A stretch of DNA of 33,208 nucleotides, taken from Chloroflexota bacterium. Its GTDB lineage: Bacteria; Chloroflexota; Limnocylindria; Limnocylindrales; CSP1-4. The notes below the pieces were generated by a model. That model worked only from the letters and a program-made list of their open reading frames with translations, made no database searches and was not told where the DNA came from. Shown here piece after piece: positions 31,340 through 33,208 of this stretch. The stretch lies in assembly GCA_003158675.1 (NCBI GenBank), contig PMKN01000016.1, positions 1-33,208 on the forward strand, in the 5' to 3' direction. How positions within the stretch are numbered: the stretch's first letter is position 1; every line of letters starts with the position of its first letter. A program made the position numbers and the translations under genes.

Positions 31340-32386
31340 TCAGTAGTGGAGCGTGATCGTCGACGCCTTCGCGGCTTCGCCCAGCAGTGGCATTTCCCAG
31401 GCTAACTCGATCGTGCGCAGCATCGAGTAATGGGTGGCCGTGCCGGTGAAGCGGGATCCCGGCGTCATGCCCGGGCTGGCGATGACGGTGGCGATATGGC
31501 CGCCGCCGACGGGGTCGCCGCCGCCCCTCTCGTCCCAGGTGATGAAGAGAAGTGAGTCGGCGAAGGCCGGGCTGGCGGTGATCTTCGGCACGAATGCTCT
31601 GAGGAAGTCGTCTCCGGCCCTCGTTGAGCTGCTGTGCATGTCGTTGATCTGGTTGGGGATGATCATCTCGAAGTCGGCTGCGGCGGGGTCAAAGCCGGCC
31701 AGTTTGGTGATGTTGGCGCAGCGGGCAGGGTTGCCGCTGATCGAGGCATAGCTGATCGCGGGGTTGTGCTTGCGGGCGTACTGACCGGCAGCCCCCGGTC
31801 CGTCGACGACTTTGGATCCGAGCGAGCCACCGAAGCAACTGCCGGGGTAGCCCTGGGCATACACGTGCCAGGACCGCCCCGACGCTTCGATCTGGTCGAA
31901 GAGATTCGGGACGTTGAGCCGGTAGGACCCATCGGAATGCGTACCCTGCAGACCGCCGGACGTGAGGGCGATGTAGTTGGGCTCCGAGGGATGCGCCTCC
32001 GCGTACATCTGAGTGGCCATGCCGTACCGAGCGATCATGGAGTTGAGGTACGGCGCCGCCTTCGAGCCGACGATGCTGCGGTAGTCCTTGTTCTCCATGA
32101 TGATCACGTAGATGTGGCGGAAGTCCGGCAGGCCCGAGCCCGGCGTGGGGGAGGCGGTGGGCGTCGGCGAGGCGGTCGCGGCAGGAGTGGCGCTGGGCAG
32201 GTCCGTCGGGAGACCGGTTGCAGGGGCGGCAATCTCGACCGTGGCGGACGAGTTCGGGTTCGAGGGGGCGCTCGGCGAGCCGGTCGCGTTGCCGCCGCAG
32301 CCCGCGACGATGGCCGAGAGCGCCAGCGCCCTCGCCGCCGTGCAGAGCACCGGACCGGGCCGTGTGAACATGAGCCGCATGAACAT
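31340..32386 (-). CDS. Phosphoesterase-family (PF04185-like) lipoprotein, acid phosphatase/phospholipase C type
   Basis: 348 residues from the ATG at 32386 (two further in-frame ATGs at 32380 and 32371 are possible). Lipoprotein signal ALALSAIVAGC, then a Pro/Thr/Ser spacer (PTPTASPTPGSGLPDF) and an alkaline-phosphatase-superfamily domain. That domain shows FRHIYVIIMENKDYRSIVGS, AAPYLNSMIARYGMATQMYA, HPSEPNYIALTSGG, and the metal-binding LLFITWDERGGGDPVGGGHI followed by ATVIASPGM. Family members cleave phosphate esters outside the cell, perhaps for phosphate supply. The frame upstream of 32386 is antisense-like and overlaps the terminator, so it is excluded. Confidence 0.85.
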   Translation of the reverse strand: MFMRLMFTRPGPVLCTAARALALSAIVAGCGGNATGSPSAPSNPNSSATVEIAAPATGLPTDLPSATPAATASPTPTASPTPGSGLPDFRHIYVIIMENKDYRSIVGSKAAPYLNSMIARYGMATQMYAEAHPSEPNYIALTSGGLQGTHSDGSYRLNVPNLFDQIEASGRSWHVYAQGYPGSCFGGSLGSKVVDGPGAAGQYARKHNPAISYASISGNPARCANITKLAGFDPAAADFEMIIPNQINDMHSSSTRAGDDFLRAFVPKITASPAFADSLLFITWDERGGGDPVGGGHIATVIASPGMTPGSRFTGTATHYSMLRTIELAWEMPLLGEAAKASTITLHY

Positions 32387-32475
32387 GCCCCGATTCTGGC
32401 CCTTCCGCCGAAATCCGTCGATGGCGGGGCGGCCCGGCTCGGGCAGCGAGTCGTCGGCAAACACGGCCCGTCGGC

Positions 32476-32510
32476 AAAAAGAGTGGCCGCAGGACCAGCC
32501 TGCGGCCACT
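32476..32510 (-). terminator. Intrinsic transcription terminator behind the MFS gene
   Basis: AGTGGCCGCAGG (32482-32493) and CCTGCGGCCACT (32499-32510) form a perfect 12-bp stem with the 5-base loop ACCAG. On the minus strand the stem is followed by C then TTTTT (32480-32476). It begins 22 bases after the MFS stop, in the right orientation for that gene. Confidence 0.9.
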
Positions 32511-32532
32511 GACAACGACTGGAGAGAAGAAT

Positions 32533-33208
32533 CTACTCGGCGGCTCCGACGACAGGCCCGGCGGCTCGGCTCGAAAGCCCGCTGTTTGCGTGCTGCTCGG
32601 CGTGGAAGTGGGCCCGCAACGGCTTCTCCTTGAGCGCCAGGACGGCGACAAGAGAGAGCGCTGCCGCGATGACGCCGATCCAGACCGAGTCGGCGATCGC
32701 GATCGAGAACGCCTGGTGGAAGCCGGCCGCGTACGCGGCCTGTAACTGAGCAGGCACCTGGGAGAGGATGCCGCCCGCCGGCGAACTGCCGACGGCGGTC
32801 AACGATCCAAGGTCGAACCCGGCGGGAGCCTGAGCCGGCGGCTGCGCCTGGACCGGCGTCCCGGCCGGCAGTGCCTTCACGATCGAGTCGCGGAGCAGGC
32901 CCCAGGTCAGGTTGTCGCGGAACAGCGTGAACGCCACCGTCAGTCCGACCGAAGTGCCGATCTGGCGGAAGAGCGTCAGGTCGCTCGTCGCGGTCCCGAG
33001 CCGGGCCGGCGGGACGTCGTTCTGGACGATGAGAGTGAAGATGGCCATGGTTGGACCGACGCCGAGGCCGGCGATCAGCATCCAGGACCACAGGACCAGG
33101 TTCGGGGTGTCGGCCCGGAGGTTCACGAAGAGACCCAGGCCGATGATCATCAGGATCATGGCGACGGCCAGGAGGTACTTGTATCGCCCGGTCCGGCTGA
33201 CGATCTGC
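32533..33208 (-). CDS. MFS transporter, DHA2/EmrB-QacA type, C-terminal part (truncated by window)
   Basis: The frame stays open to the window edge (QIVSRTGRYKYLLAVAMILM), so the N-terminal part lies outside. About 225 visible residues include membrane segments AVAMILMIIGLGLFVNL, LVLWSWMLIAGLGVGPTMAI, and the C-terminal IADSVWIGVIAAALSLVAVL. The motif LGTATSDLTLFRQIGTSVG is the usual GxATxxxxxxRxIGxxxG of the 14-segment drug:H+ antiporter family. The C-terminal loop before the last helix is long and Pro/Ala-rich. Probable role: proton-driven export of a drug or metabolite. The terminator at 32476-32510 ends its transcript. Confidence 0.88.
   Translation of the reverse strand, partial: QIVSRTGRYKYLLAVAMILMIIGLGLFVNLRADTPNLVLWSWMLIAGLGVGPTMAIFTLIVQNDVPPARLGTATSDLTLFRQIGTSVGLTVAFTLFRDNLTWGLLRDSIVKALPAGTPVQAQPPAQAPAGFDLGSLTAVGSSPAGGILSQVPAQLQAAYAAGFHQAFSIAIADSVWIGVIAAALSLVAVLALKEKPLRAHFHAEQHANSGLSSRAAGPVVGAAE

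Noticed and set aside
1-33208. tRNA, rRNA, insertion sequence, integrase or attachment site
   Set aside because: None seen: no transposase or recombinase motifs, no cloverleaf-like segments with CCA ends, and no long inverted terminal repeats.

Overview
The window is a GC-rich, gene-dense chromosomal segment, probably from a member of the Chloroflexota (Limnocylindria/Ellin6529-like) or a related actinobacteria-like lineage. The taxon is an inference. It rests on the R3H-type ATPase, thymidylate kinase and PII-like c-di-AMP receptor lying close together, an F420-type oxidoreductase, many GTG starts, and ECF sigma factors coupled to large membrane proteins. I see no rRNA, tRNA, CRISPR array, insertion sequence or prophage.

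Layout. Positions 1-6111 hold the 3' part of an R3H-domain ATPase gene, tmk, an ECF sigma factor with an RskA-type anti-sigma factor, a GAF/degenerate-GGDEF protein on the minus strand, a PstA/DarA-type c-di-AMP receptor and a Nudix hydrolase. Positions 6215-9164 are a second ECF sigma gene coupled to an 801-residue membrane protein with five extracellular repeats. Positions 9239-11831 hold an ABM-domain protein, an iron-type alcohol dehydrogenase and, on the minus strand, an LLM-class flavin oxidoreductase.

Positions 11950-17538 are the most interesting part. A cobalamin riboswitch precedes five translationally coupled genes: a membrane-anchored alpha/alpha-barrel protein, a membrane-anchored DUF4430-like protein, and the T, fused A-A and S subunits of an ECF transporter. 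The first two resemble the two halves of animal transcobalamin, so the operon looks like a surface B12 capture device feeding an ECF importer. A perfect hairpin pairs with the Shine-Dalgarno sequence of the first gene, which suggests translational control.

Positions 17520-24157 hold a GT87-type membrane glycosyltransferase (minus strand), a 433-base structured intergenic region, a class I aminotransferase, and a third ECF sigma gene followed by two paralogous membrane proteins and a lipoprotein. Positions 24240-28779 hold malic enzyme, an orphan gene, alanine dehydrogenase and a HicB-like/DinB-like fusion. The remainder is on the minus strand: an orphan protein in a lower-GC patch, phosphoglucomutase, a phosphoesterase lipoprotein, a clear intrinsic terminator and the C-terminal part of an MFS drug-type transporter running off the window.
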